Source: CAVURW01 sp963743595 (GTDB lineage Bacteria > Verrucomicrobiota > Verrucomicrobiia > Methylacidiphilales > UBA1321). Taken from it: a DNA stretch of 17,567 nt. A model generated the notes under the pieces. It was not told where the DNA came from. It did not search any database and was given only the letters and a program-made list of their open reading frames with translations. A program made the position numbers and the translations under genes. Of this stretch, positions 1-8,897 are shown one piece after another. How positions within the stretch are numbered: position 1 is the stretch's first letter; each line of letters begins with the position of its first letter. Where the stretch lies: contig CAVURW010000183.1 of assembly GCA_963743595.1 (NCBI GenBank), positions 1-17,567 on the forward strand. Direction: 5' to 3'.

Positions 1-1013
1 GTGAAATCATCATCCCGGCGAACCGCAAGATCACGAAGACGCTGCTGCGTAAGCTCGCCTCCGTTTACGATCGGATCGAAATTGATCCGAGCCCGATCCG
101 CATCAAGATCCGCGAAATCATCAGCTCGTTCGACAGCAAGTTCGAACAGTTGAAGAACGAGCGCGATGCAGAAATGGATCGTGTGGAAAGCGGCGATGAT
201 ATCGATCCTGGCATCGTGAAGCAGGTGAAGGTCTATGTGGCCAGCAAGCGTAAGCTCTCGGTCGGTGACAAGATGGCCGGACGCCACGGAAACAAGGGTG
301 TTGTGGCCAAGATTGTGCCGGAAGAGGATATGCCGTTCTTGCCGGATGGGACACCGGTGGAAATCGTGTTGAATCCGCTAGGCGTGCCTTCACGTATGAA
401 CGTGGGTCAGGTCTTGGAAACGCACTTGGGTATTGCGGCGAAAGCACTCGGATTCAAGGTGGCAACACCTGTCTTCGATGGCATTAAAGAACCGCAGATC
501 CGTGAGTTCCTGCGTCAAGCGAGTCTTGGCGAAGAGGGGAAGAGCGACCTATTCGATGGCCGCACGGGCGAGAAGTTTGATCAACGCGTTGTCGTTGGTC
601 AGATTTACATGCTCAAGCTGGGTCACCTCGTTGCTGATAAGATTCACGCACGTGCCGTTGGGCCATACTCGCTCGTTACGCAGCAACCGCTGGGTGGTAA
701 AGCTCAGTACGGTGGTCAGCGTTTCGGGGAAATGGAAGTGTGGGCGATGGAAGCGTATGGCGCTGCGTACACGTTGCAGGAATTGTTGACGGTGAAATCC
801 GACGACGTTCCCGGACGGACACGCATTTACGAATCAATCGTGAAGGGCGACAACTCGTTGGAAGCCGGTACGCCGGAATCGTTCAACGTGTTGATTAAGG
901 AAATGCAGAGCCTCGGCTTAGACGTAAAAGTGGCGTCGAGCAATGATAATGGCGATGTCATTACCCTGAGCGACAAAAGCACGGAGCCAGCTCCGAATCA
1001 GGCTGCAGGATAA
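1..1013 (+). CDS. rpoB: RNA polymerase beta subunit, C-terminal part (5' end outside window)
   Basis: This is the C-terminal 336 residues of the beta subunit of RNA polymerase. The frame is open from base 3 with no start, so the gene begins upstream of the window. The universally conserved beta C-terminal blocks are visible: GDKMAGRHGNKG (around 268-303), which carries lysines near the active centre, then PLGVPSRMNVGQVLETHLG (around 376-432), and PLGGKAQYGGQRFGEMEVWA (around 688-747) with the following YTLQELLTVKSDD clamp-anchoring segment. The rifampicin-binding region is upstream and not visible. The tail after DVKV is short and polar (DNGDVITLSDKSTEPAPNQ), as is usual for beta termini. It is followed 43 bp later by rpoC on the same strand, the standard rpoBC operon order. 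Identification is certain; only the missing N-terminal part limits the entry. Confidence 0.98.
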   Translation, partial: EIIIPANRKITKTLLRKLASVYDRIEIDPSPIRIKIREIISSFDSKFEQLKNERDAEMDRVESGDDIDPGIVKQVKVYVASKRKLSVGDKMAGRHGNKGVVAKIVPEEDMPFLPDGTPVEIVLNPLGVPSRMNVGQVLETHLGIAAKALGFKVATPVFDGIKEPQIREFLRQASLGEEGKSDLFDGRTGEKFDQRVVVGQIYMLKLGHLVADKIHARAVGPYSLVTQQPLGGKAQYGGQRFGEMEVWAMEAYGAAYTLQELLTVKSDDVPGRTRIYESIVKGDNSLEAGTPESFNVLIKEMQSLGLDVKVASSNDNGDVITLSDKSTEPAPNQAAG

Positions 1014-1056
1014 ATTCGGGAGTCAGTAACAAAACGTAGGAATTAAGGAAAACCAA

Positions 1057-4000
1057 ATGACGAACAAAGAAACCGCACGCGAGATTCTTGGATTGACGAC
1101 TACCGGAGCCGTGGCCGACCGGGTAGTGAAGATAACGGTGGCTTCGCCGGACACCATTCGCTCCTGGAGCAAGGGCGAAGTGAAGAACCCGGAGACGATC
1201 AATTATCGGACGTTCAAGCCGGAAAAAGGTGGGTTATTCTGTGAGCGTATTTTCGGTCCACAAAAGGACTGGGAATGTGCTTGCGGCAAGTTCAAACGCA
1301 TCAAATTCCGCGGCGTGATTTGCGATCGTTGCGGCGTGGAAGTGACGCTGGCGCGCGTTCGCCGTGAACGCATGGGCCACATCGAGCTCGCGGTCCCGGT
1401 CTCGCACATCTGGTTTTTCAAGTGCATGCCCAGCCGCCTCGGTTTGATGATGGACATGACCGCCCGTCAACTCGAGCGCGTGATCTACTACGAAGATTAT
1501 CTGGTGATTGATCCCGGTAAAACGCCGCTGCTGCCCCGCCAATTGCTCAGCGAAACGGAATACCGTGAAGCGCTGGAACAATACGGCGATTCGTTCGTCG
1601 CGAAGATGGGTGCTGAGGCGATCCGTAAGGTTCTCTCGAGCATCGATCTCGCGAAAACCGCGCAGGAACTCGCTGAGTCGATGACCGGTACGAAGAGCAA
1701 GCAGACCCGTAAAAAGATCGCGAAGCGCTTGAAGCTCGTACAAGGATTTTTGAACTCAAAGAGCCGTCCCGAATGGATGGTTCTGGAAGTGTTGCCCGTG
1801 ATCCCGCCCGACCTGCGTCCTCTCGTGCCGTTGGATGGTGGACGTTTTGCGACATCCGATTTGAACGATTTATACCGGCGCGTGATCAACCGGAACAATC
1901 GTCTGCGCACGTTGCTCCAATTGAAAACGCCGGACGTCATTATCCGGAACGAAAAGCGCATGTTGCAGGAAGCTGTCGACGCATTGTTCGATAACGGTCG
2001 TCACGGTCGTGCGGTCACCGCCTCCGGCAATCGCCCGCTGAAATCACTCTCGGACATGCTGAAGGGCAAGAGCGGACGTTTCCGCATGAACTTGCTCGGA
2101 AAGCGGGTCGATTACTCCGGTCGTTCCGTTATCGTTATCGGACCAGAACTGAAGCTGAATCAATTCGGTTTGCCGAAGAAGATGGCTCTCGTTTTGTTCG
2201 AGCCGTTCATCATCCGTCGATTGAAGGAGATGGGCCACGTTCACACCGTGCGTTCAGCCAAGAAGATGATCGAGCGTCAGGAATCGGTTGTTTGGGATAT
2301 TCTCGAAGAAGTGACTAAGGGCCACCCTGTGTTGCTGAACCGCGCTCCCACACTGCACCGTTTGTCGATTCAGGCATTCGAGCCTGTGTTGATCGAAGGT
2401 GAAGCGATTCGTGTGCACCCACTTGTTTGTACCGCTTACAACGCCGATTTCGATGGCGATCAAATGGCCGTGCACGTGCCGCTCTCTGCGGAAGCGCAGT
2501 TGGAAGCGCGTCTGCTCATGATGGCACCGAAGAACATCTTCTCGCCCTCCAGCGGTAAGCCGATCACCACGTTGAACCAAGATATCACGCTGGGCTGCTA
2601 CTACCTCACGCAACCGTCTCGCCGTGAAATGTTGGAGCGTATCGAAAAGCCGGATGAAAAGAAGCGTCTCATGATCTTCGCAAATGAAGATGAAGTGATG
2701 TTTGCGCATCAGGAAAAAATCGTTACGACCCATCAGGCGATCTTCATGAAGAACCCCGATTTCGGGACCGAAACGATTTTCGGTAACGGCGGTTCCAAGC
2801 TCATCGAAACAACCGCAGGTCGCGTGTTGTTCAACACGATCTGGCCGAAGGGCATTGGTTTCTACAACAGCGTCGCGACGAAGAAACACCTGGGTGTGAT
2901 CATTCTGCGCTGCTACCAGATTTGCGGACATGACGCGACTGTGGAAGCGCTCGATCGCATGAAGGAATTGAGTTTTGCGGAAGCGACTCGCGCTGGTGTT
3001 TCCATCGGTATCGACGACATGACGATTCCGAGCGAAAAGGCGAAGGTCATCGCAAACGCGTACAATTCCGTCTCCGTTGTCGATAAACAATATCGTAATG
3101 GAACGATCACGGATCGTGAGCGTTACCAGAAGGTGGTCGACGTGTGGACTCAAGCGACGGAAGAAATTTCGTCGGTCATGATGAACACACTCAAGCACAA
3201 CAACGGCCGATTGGAATTCAATCCTGTGTTCATCATGGCGGACTCCGGTGCGCGTGGTAATAAGAACCAGGTGCGTCAGTTGGCCGGTATGCGTGGTTTG
3301 ATGGCGAAGCCTTCCGGCGACATCATCGAACGTCCCATCGTCTCAAACTTCCGCGAAGGTCTCTCCGTTCTGGAGTACTTCATCTCCACGCACGGTGCCC
3401 GTAAGGGTCTGGCCGATACGGCGTTGAAGACGGCCGATTCCGGTTACATGACCCGTAAGCTCCACGACGTGGCGCAGGACGTGATCATTAACGAAGACGA
3501 TTGCGGCACGACGAACGGCATCTGGGTTGAATCGATTGTCGAAGGTGAAGACGACGTGGTCAAGTTGACAGAGCGTGTCATCGGACGCGTTTCCTGCGAC
3601 GATATCTACAACCCGCTAGATCGGTCGAAGATCGTGGAATCGGGTGGTGTGATCGACGAAGTCAACGCGGGATTGATCGATAAGATCGGTACGGAACGCG
3701 TGAAGATTCGCTCGGTGCTGACCTGCGAAACGCGTCGTGGCGTCTGTTCTCGTTGCTATGGAATCTCCCTCGCAAGCAATCAATTGGCGAAGTTGGGCGA
3801 AGCGGTCGGCGTCATTGCGGCGCAATCGATCGGTGAACCTGGAACGCAGTTGACGATGCGTACGTTCCACGTTGGTGGTACCGCGATCGGTGTTTACAAA
3901 CAACCGCAGATCAAGGCGAAGAACGATGGTGTTGTTCAGTACAGCGATCTCCGCACGGTAAAATCCCTGGAAGGCAACTACATCGTTCTCAACAAGAATG

Positions 4001-5235
4001 GTACAGTGGCGATTATCGCTGACGATGGACGCGAAATGGAACGGTACTCGGTGGTCATCGGCTCGATGATCTCGGTACCCGACAATGGTCGCGTGAAGAA
4101 GGGCGAAATCTTCGTGCAATGGGATCCCTACAACGTCTCGATTCTCACGGAGAAAACGGGCCGCGTGGAGTTCCGCGATATTATCGAAGGTGTCACCATG
4201 AAACGCGAAATGGACGCGACGACCAAGCAGGTCGAAACGGTCGTGATCGAGCACAAGGAAGACTTGCACCCGGTCATCGTGATCATGGGCGATCACAACG
4301 AAGTCGTTGCTTCCTACAGCATCCCTGCAGGGGCGCACATTGAAGTGAAGCCGGATCAACAGATTCGCGCCGGTCAACGTTTGGCCAAGACGCCTCGTAA
4401 GGCCTCGAAGACGAAGGACATCACCGGTGGTCTGCCGCGTGTGGCTGAGTTGTTCGAAGCACGGCGTCCGAAGGAAGCTGCGGAAATCGCTCGTATTGAT
4501 GGCGTGGTCGAGGAATCGGCCAACGTTCGTGGCAAGCGCCGCTTGATCATTCGCGATCCCTCAACTCTCTCTGAAGAAGAGCATCTCATTCCGCTCTCTA
4601 AGCACACGATGGTGTACAAGGGTGACATAGTGAAGAAGGGCCAGCAGTTGACCGATGGCGCGGTGGTGCCTCACGAAGTTCTGGATGTTTGCGGACCGCA
4701 AGATCTGCAGGAATACCTGGTGAAAGAAGTTCAAGAGGTCTATCGCCTGCAAGGTGTGGAAATTAACGATAAACACATCGAGATCATCGTTCGGCAGATG
4801 TTGCGCAAGGTGAAGATTGTCGAGCCTGGTGATACCGAATTCTTGTGGGGAGAGCAGATCGATCGTCTGGCGTTCGAAGAAGAGAACCGTAATGTCTCGG
4901 CCAAGGGTGGTAAACCTGCGGAAGCGACTCCTGTTCTGCTCGGCATCACCAAGGCATCGCTGGAAACCGAGAGCTTCATCTCAGCAGCGAGCTTCCAAGA
5001 CACGACTCGCGTCCTGACCGATGCGGCAACGCTCGGCAAGGTGGATCGTCTCCGCGGCTTTAAGGAAAACGTAATCATGGGTTACTTAATTCCTGCAGGC
5101 ACCGGGTTCAATTCACATCGAGCGATTCGCTTGGTGGAAATGGGTGAACAAGTGGGTGAACCGCTTGTAAACCTGGAAAACGAAAACGAAGATCCGCTTC
5201 TGAAGAGTCGCACAACGGAACCGGTGGCGAACTAA
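1057..5235 (+). CDS. rpoC: RNA polymerase beta' subunit
   Basis: Complete 1392-residue beta' subunit, the catalytic partner of RpoB. The zinc-ribbon cysteines near the N terminus are C74, C76, C89 and C92. The catalytic metal-binding motif NADFDGDQMAVH places the Mg-binding aspartates at D464, D466 and D468. The second zinc site is C816 with C890, C897 and C900, the same spacing as in E. coli. The bridge-helix and trigger-loop region includes GEAVGVIAAQSIGEPGTQLT and FHVGGTA (to about 943). Between GGTA and TKDITGGLPRVAELFEARRP (about 1121 on) lies an insertion of about 175 residues rich in beta strands, equivalent to the SI3 insertion of many Gram-negative phyla. The ATG is preceded by a Shine-Dalgarno-like AAGGAAA. 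The 43-bp gap to rpoB implies cotranscription. A hairpin terminator follows the stop codon. Confidence 0.99.
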   Translation: MTNKETAREILGLTTTGAVADRVVKITVASPDTIRSWSKGEVKNPETINYRTFKPEKGGLFCERIFGPQKDWECACGKFKRIKFRGVICDRCGVEVTLARVRRERMGHIELAVPVSHIWFFKCMPSRLGLMMDMTARQLERVIYYEDYLVIDPGKTPLLPRQLLSETEYREALEQYGDSFVAKMGAEAIRKVLSSIDLAKTAQELAESMTGTKSKQTRKKIAKRLKLVQGFLNSKSRPEWMVLEVLPVIPPDLRPLVPLDGGRFATSDLNDLYRRVINRNNRLRTLLQLKTPDVIIRNEKRMLQEAVDALFDNGRHGRAVTASGNRPLKSLSDMLKGKSGRFRMNLLGKRVDYSGRSVIVIGPELKLNQFGLPKKMALVLFEPFIIRRLKEMGHVHTVRSAKKMIERQESVVWDILEEVTKGHPVLLNRAPTLHRLSIQAFEPVLIEGEAIRVHPLVCTAYNADFDGDQMAVHVPLSAEAQLEARLLMMAPKNIFSPSSGKPITTLNQDITLGCYYLTQPSRREMLERIEKPDEKKRLMIFANEDEVMFAHQEKIVTTHQAIFMKNPDFGTETIFGNGGSKLIETTAGRVLFNTIWPKGIGFYNSVATKKHLGVIILRCYQICGHDATVEALDRMKELSFAEATRAGVSIGIDDMTIPSEKAKVIANAYNSVSVVDKQYRNGTITDRERYQKVVDVWTQATEEISSVMMNTLKHNNGRLEFNPVFIMADSGARGNKNQVRQLAGMRGLMAKPSGDIIERPIVSNFREGLSVLEYFISTHGARKGLADTALKTADSGYMTRKLHDVAQDVIINEDDCGTTNGIWVESIVEGEDDVVKLTERVIGRVSCDDIYNPLDRSKIVESGGVIDEVNAGLIDKIGTERVKIRSVLTCETRRGVCSRCYGISLASNQLAKLGEAVGVIAAQSIGEPGTQLTMRTFHVGGTAIGVYKQPQIKAKNDGVVQYSDLRTVKSLEGNYIVLNKNGTVAIIADDGREMERYSVVIGSMISVPDNGRVKKGEIFVQWDPYNVSILTEKTGRVEFRDIIEGVTMKREMDATTKQVETVVIEHKEDLHPVIVIMGDHNEVVASYSIPAGAHIEVKPDQQIRAGQRLAKTPRKASKTKDITGGLPRVAELFEARRPKEAAEIARIDGVVEESANVRGKRRLIIRDPSTLSEEEHLIPLSKHTMVYKGDIVKKGQQLTDGAVVPHEVLDVCGPQDLQEYLVKEVQEVYRLQGVEINDKHIEIIVRQMLRKVKIVEPGDTEFLWGEQIDRLAFEEENRNVSAKGGKPAEATPVLLGITKASLETESFISAASFQDTTRVLTDAATLGKVDRLRGFKENVIMGYLIPAGTGFNSHRAIRLVEMGEQVGEPLVNLENENEDPLLKSRTTEPVAN

Positions 5236-5262
5236 ACGGCAAAGATGTTGTAGGAAACTGTT

Positions 5263-5296
5263 AGGGCCTGGCTGATTTCATCAGTCGGGCCTTTGT
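5263..5296 (+). terminator. Rho-independent terminator after rpoC
   Basis: Twenty-seven bases after the rpoC stop, an 11-bp stem can form between 5265-5275 (GGCCTGGCTGA) and 5281-5291 (TCAGTCGGGCC) around the loop TTTCA. All eleven positions pair, two of them as G-U wobbles, and A63-T93 and G64-T92 can extend the base. It is followed by TTTGT, a short and imperfect U tract. The position at the end of the rpoBC operon and the GC-rich stem make this a convincing intrinsic terminator. Confidence 0.78.
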
Positions 5297-5454
5297 ATTG
5301 CAGGGCAAGAACGGGCACTTATTGTTACAATTAGGTAAAAACTTACAGGTTCTGGTAGGTGCTTTAAAGTATAGGGCATTTTTTACTTGCTCCTCTGTGA
5401 CCGTTGGGAAACAGTATTTCGTCGGCAGCTCTGCCGAATTCGTACAAACAAGCC

Positions 5455-6285
5455 ATGGCAAATCCTGCCCAGATTGAAACACGGACAGCCTATCTCACGG
5501 TCGATGGAGCGTCGGTCTATGAAGTGACACCCAACACGAGTGTCACCATCGGGCGGCTCGACAGCAACGACATTGTTTTAGACGATTACAAGGTGAGCCG
5601 GGAACATGCCGTACTGAAGTATGCGCAGGGCGAGTTTGTTCTCGTGGATCTAGCGAGTACACACGGCACTTTTTTCCGGGGGCACAGAATTGAGCGTGCG
5701 GTAATTCAGGTTGGTGAAATCTTTAACATCGTTGGTCACGAGCTGACCTTGCGCTGGGAGATGCCTAAATCGGGGGCAGGGGAAGCCGCCATTCAGTTAC
5801 ATCGCGGTCGCAGTCTGGATCGGCGTCTGAAATTCTTCGGTGGTCTCAATGAGTTCTCGCTGATTACGCTGGTGCAGTTTCTCTATCAGGAAAAGCAGAG
5901 TGGCCTGCTCATTCTCGAGCACGGGCAGCACGCGGGCCCTCGCATCTATTTCCAAGCTGGCGAAATCACCCACGTGGTCGAAGCCGAAGCGCCCGAAAGC
6001 GAGAGTCTCTCCGAGCTCCTGACACGCACGAACCACGAAACGAGCTTGTTCTTCTATTTTCACCACGAGACGGAATTCCCGAATCGCACGGTATTTCAAT
6101 CAACTCCGAATTACTTGATGGAACTCTGCCATGAGCAGGATGTGAAGCGGAGTGAAGCGGCAGGCGCGCTGGCCAGCCATGCTCGCGGCGGATCGAAGGC
6201 GACCACGGCCATGATCGAAGTGGCTCCGTTACCTGTGGCCCCGCCACCACCGCCCATGACTTTGCCACCCTTGCCACCGATGTAG
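5455..6285 (+). CDS. FHA domain + PATAN/DUF4388 protein
   Basis: A predicted cytosolic signalling protein of 276 residues. Residues about 10-100 form a forkhead-associated domain, which binds phosphothreonine peptides: the GR-x-D-x-N-D (TIGRLDSNDIVLDD), SREHA and STHGTFFRGHRIE blocks are all present, including the phosphate-contacting Arg, Ser and Arg-His residues. Residues about 130-225 resemble the PATAN/DUF4388 module (FSLITLVQFLYQEKQSGLL, then RIYFQAGEITHVV), found in many response-regulator-linked and gliding-motility proteins. The C terminus is proline-rich (APPPPPMTLPPLPP). The frame is open back to a TTG at 5404, but the ATG at 5455 was preferred because homology begins just after it; neither start has a clear Shine-Dalgarno. 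It sits after the rpoC terminator and 39 bp before trpS. The domain calls are good; the cellular role and partner kinase are unknown. Confidence 0.85.
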   Translation: MANPAQIETRTAYLTVDGASVYEVTPNTSVTIGRLDSNDIVLDDYKVSREHAVLKYAQGEFVLVDLASTHGTFFRGHRIERAVIQVGEIFNIVGHELTLRWEMPKSGAGEAAIQLHRGRSLDRRLKFFGGLNEFSLITLVQFLYQEKQSGLLILEHGQHAGPRIYFQAGEITHVVEAEAPESESLSELLTRTNHETSLFFYFHHETEFPNRTVFQSTPNYLMELCHEQDVKRSEAAGALASHARGGSKATTAMIEVAPLPVAPPPPPMTLPPLPPM

Positions 6286-6324
6286 TCTCAGCGTGGCCGA
6301 ACCAGTTTTAATTTCGGTTTAGGT

Positions 6325-7290
6325 ATGAAGATCTATTTAACGGGCATCCAGCCATCTGGAGAATTGCACATTGGGAATTACCTAGGCGCGATTGAGCCTG
6401 CGGTGAAGATGCAAGAGAAGGGGCAAGGCGTCTATTTCATTGCGGACTACCACGCGCTTACGACGATCAAAGAAGCCGACAAGATTCGCCGTTTTTCAAT
6501 GCAGGCCGCTGCCGCATTCATCGCATGTGGCGTTGACCCCAAGCGCACCATAGTCTTTCGACAGAGCGCGATTCCCGAGGTTCAAGAGCTGACGTGGTTG
6601 CTCTCCGTGGTGACGCCGATGGGTTTGCTGGAGCGGGGAACGACGTTTAAGGATCAAGTCGCCAGTGGAAAGGAGCCTTCGCACGGGCTCTTCGCGTATC
6701 CCGTCTTGATGGCGGCGGACATCCTGCTCTATGGAGCGGACTTCGTTCCTGTGGGCAAGGATCAGAAGCAGCATCTGGAAATGACGCGCGACATCGCCCA
6801 GAAATTTAACGATCGTTTCGGGCCGGTCTTTAAATTGCCTGAGCCGATGATTCGCGAAGAGGTGGCGACCGTTCCGGGATTGGACGGCAAGAAGATGTCG
6901 AAGTCCCTGGGCAATACTTTGGAGCTTTTCGCTGAGCCTAAACAATTGGAAAAGCGAGTGATGTCGATTTTGACCGATTCCACTCCGATAACGGAGCCGA
7001 AGCCCGTTGCGGGTTCGGTGCTCGGTCAGATCATGGAATGCGTTTCGACGCCGGAAGAGTATCAAGCATTTCTCGCGATGGCCGCAACTCCCGGCACTGG
7101 CTATGGAGCGCTGAAAAAAGAGCTCGCGAAGATATTGCTGGCGCGTTTGGCACCCCTTCAAGAGACCTACAAAGAGCTGATGGCGAATGAGGAGAAGTTG
7201 ACTGGTATTCTGGCCGACGGTGCACGGCGGGCGCGAGAATTGGCAGCGCCGATTTTGACACGGGCTAGGGCCGCCACCGGGATCTCGTGA
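6325..7290 (+). CDS. trpS: Tryptophanyl-tRNA synthetase
   Basis: Class Ic aminoacyl-tRNA synthetase that charges tRNA-Trp with tryptophan in the cytosol. The 321-residue length is normal for the bacterial enzyme. The N terminus MKIYLTGIQPSGELHIGN contains the class I HIGH signature in its TrpRS form (H15-I-G-N18). The KMSKS loop is present as K190-M-S-K-S194, preceded by the typical PGLDGKKMSKS context. Other TrpRS blocks include the PVLMAADILLYGADFVPVGKDQKQHLEMTRDIA stretch (about 131-160), which lines the tryptophan and dimer site. The start ATG agrees exactly with family N termini, although the upstream TTTAGGT is a weak ribosome-binding site. The stop codon overlaps the start of scpA, so the two are translationally coupled. 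Confidence 0.97.
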   Translation: MKIYLTGIQPSGELHIGNYLGAIEPAVKMQEKGQGVYFIADYHALTTIKEADKIRRFSMQAAAAFIACGVDPKRTIVFRQSAIPEVQELTWLLSVVTPMGLLERGTTFKDQVASGKEPSHGLFAYPVLMAADILLYGADFVPVGKDQKQHLEMTRDIAQKFNDRFGPVFKLPEPMIREEVATVPGLDGKKMSKSLGNTLELFAEPKQLEKRVMSILTDSTPITEPKPVAGSVLGQIMECVSTPEEYQAFLAMAATPGTGYGALKKELAKILLARLAPLQETYKELMANEEKLTGILADGARRARELAAPILTRARAATGIS

Positions 7291-8156
7291 TGAGCGAGCC
7301 CGCTGAGAACTTAGGTGCCGCAGAGAAACCGCCGGAGGTATTCAAGCGGAATCGGGTTCTCGTGGGGGATGCCACCAGTGAAGAGAAGCTGGAGAAGCCC
7401 TCGGATCTGACCTACGTCAAGCTGCCGGTCTTTGAAGGACCGCTCGATCTGTTGCTCTACTTGATTCGTAAGGATGAGCTCGATATTTACGATATTCCCA
7501 TCGAGCGGATTACCAGTCGTTACCTCGAGTATTTGCGACTCATCAAGATGCTCGATCTCGAGGTGGTGGGCGATTACCTCGTGATGGCTGCCACGCTCAT
7601 CTACATCAAAAGCCGGATGCTACTGCCCGAGACGGAGCGCACCCCGGAAGAGGAGGGGGAGGAAGAAGATCCGCGCTGGGAGCTGGTACGGCAGCTGGTG
7701 GAGTACAAGAAATTTAAAGACGCCGCGGCGGAGTTGCAACGGGCCTTCGTGGCGCAGGAGATGCGATTCGGACGCGGTGTGCCAATGAAGCCGGATTGGG
7801 GCGCTGACGGCAGCGTGCCGTTCGCGCACGTGAGTCTGTTCGATTTGCTGACAGTCTTTCAGAAGGTGCTGGATCGCGCGAGCAAGCGGGAAGACTTGCG
7901 CGATATCTTTGAAGATCGGTTCACCGTGAGCGATAAGATTCAATTGATCCGCTCGCGACTGGAGCAGGAAGCGAAGCTCGTCTTCGAAAGCCTCTTTCCC
8001 GAACTGGCGACGCGCACGGAAATCGTGGTGACGTTCTTAGCGGTGTTGGAATTGATTCGAATGAAAGTGCTCGGCGTTCAACAGGAGGAGGCGTTTGCAC
8101 CGATTCAATTGGTGAGACTTGAAGTGGAAGTGAAGCCGGGTGAAGAGCTGTCTTGA
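7290..8156 (+). CDS. scpA: Segregation and condensation protein A
   Basis: ScpA is the kleisin subunit that bridges the SMC heads in the chromosome-organising SMC-ScpAB complex. The 288-residue protein has an unconserved N-terminal extension of about 40 residues, then the diagnostic block FEGPLDLLLYLIRKDELDIYD and IERITSRYLEYL, the helix DLEVVGDYLVMAATLIYIKSRMLLP, and an acidic linker (EEEGEEEDPRWE). The C-terminal winged helix (VTFLAVLELIRMKVLGVQQEEAFAPIQLVRL, about 245-280) contacts the second SMC head. The ATG at 7290 overlaps the trpS stop (TGATG); a GTG one codon earlier is also possible. The usual partner scpB is not next to it: the following 134 bp hold no gene and the next ORF is unrelated. 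Confidence 0.94.
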   Translation: MSEPAENLGAAEKPPEVFKRNRVLVGDATSEEKLEKPSDLTYVKLPVFEGPLDLLLYLIRKDELDIYDIPIERITSRYLEYLRLIKMLDLEVVGDYLVMAATLIYIKSRMLLPETERTPEEEGEEEDPRWELVRQLVEYKKFKDAAAELQRAFVAQEMRFGRGVPMKPDWGADGSVPFAHVSLFDLLTVFQKVLDRASKREDLRDIFEDRFTVSDKIQLIRSRLEQEAKLVFESLFPELATRTEIVVTFLAVLELIRMKVLGVQQEEAFAPIQLVRLEVEVKPGEELS

Positions 8157-8290
8157 CCGAACGCGGTTCTGGCACTCCTTTATTGAATCTGAAAGCAATC
8201 GTTCGAAACGGCTACATCTGCCTTCGTTTCCAACCTCGCACGAAGTAATCTCGCAAAGATCTCTCCTTTTCGACGATCTACTAGTAAACC

Positions 8291-8575
8291 ATGTTCAAAA
8301 GACGCAAAGACGTTTTGATTTTCTCGGCTTTGATAATTGGGGCCGCTACTGCCTTGGCCTTATTGCTGTGGTGGCCGACGCGCACGGACACCGACTTTAT
8401 CGGACCCGTGAAAGTCGCGATCAGCTTGGATTCTCTGGGTGCTGTTTCAAATTCCGGGCGAGACGTCCTGGACATTCGTTTGTCCAATTTAGGTAAGGCA
8501 ACCTACCCCGGATGCGAAATCGACGTTGATTGCATCCCTACCCGGGACCGGGTTGCTCCTACGCAGCAAAACTAA
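8291..8575 (+). CDS. Membrane-anchored protein of unknown function, N-terminal part (possibly frameshifted)
   Basis: A 94-residue frame beginning with a positively charged tip (MFKRRKD) and one hydrophobic segment (about residues 7-28, ending in LLLWWP), so the rest should lie outside the cytoplasmic membrane. The exported part (VKVAISLDSLGAVSNSGRD, then VLDIRLSNLGKATYPGCEI) has alternating hydrophobic residues typical of a beta-sandwich and two cysteines. The last dozen residues (TRDRVAPTQQN) lose that character just where the overlapping -1 frame starts to look protein-like. It is probably the front half of one gene whose back half is 8530-8832. I do not recognise the family. No Shine-Dalgarno precedes the ATG. 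It lies 134 bp after scpA. Confidence 0.5.
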   Translation: MFKRRKDVLIFSALIIGAATALALLLWWPTRTDTDFIGPVKVAISLDSLGAVSNSGRDVLDIRLSNLGKATYPGCEIDVDCIPTRDRVAPTQQN

Positions 8576-8832
8576 ATCCTAACAATTCGCATTGGCAGTC
8601 TTGGCGTTCTAGCGACTCCGACTTTACTCTAAATGGCGAAATGCATTTGCCCGTGATTTTACAGGAAAGCAACCTGATCTACATCACCCTCCCGCCCCAG
8701 GAGCCACCCTTCCGAATGAGTGTTCCTCCCGGGAATTACACATTGCGTCTATATCTTCAAAGCACGAGGACTTACAGTAAAGCGGATTGCTTGGGAGTCT
8801 CGAATCAGCTCATCGTTGCCATTAAGGATTAA
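8530..8832 (+). CDS. Beta-rich protein fragment of unknown function, probable C-terminal part of the 8291 gene
   Basis: A frame of about 100 codons, open from a TTG at 8530, in the -1 frame relative to the preceding ORF and overlapping its end by 46 bp. The residues look like the rest of an exported beta-sandwich: SDFTLNGEMHLPVIL, SNLIYITLPPQEPPFRMSVPPGNYTLRLYL and a terminal QLIVAIKD strand. There is no convincing ribosome-binding site or start codon at its left edge (first ATG only at 8641), which argues that it is read as a continuation of 8291-8575. Joined, the two would make a protein of about 180 residues with one N-terminal membrane anchor. A real pseudogene mutation, a sequencing error or, less likely, recoding could explain the break. 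Family not recognised. Confidence 0.42.
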   Translation: MHPYPGPGCSYAAKLNPNNSHWQSWRSSDSDFTLNGEMHLPVILQESNLIYITLPPQEPPFRMSVPPGNYTLRLYLQSTRTYSKADCLGVSNQLIVAIKD

Positions 8833-8897
8833 GATTTACCCAGGAAGTGGACTGGCAGTGCAGCAGATCTCCCGTTTCAGAAAATCCAGCTCCGAAC

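Noticed and set aside
2254..3198. A 314-codon open frame on the - strand inside rpoC
   Set aside because: Antisense shadow of strongly biased rpoC codons; rich in His, Arg and Phe as expected from such a shadow, with no recognisable domain.
3616..4377. A 253-codon open frame on the - strand inside rpoC
   Set aside because: Same antisense shadow effect; no ribosome-binding site or family resemblance.
5343..5375. Possible sigma-70 promoter (TTACAG / TAAAGT or TATAGG) before the FHA gene
   Set aside because: Spacing and matches are poor for both combinations, so no promoter is called although one is expected after the rpoC terminator.
8575..8582. Possible programmed -1 frameshift at CAAAACTAA at the end of the 8291 frame
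   Set aside because: The bases do not form a proper X-XXY-YYZ slippery heptamer and no strong downstream stem was seen, so mutation or read error is the better explanation.
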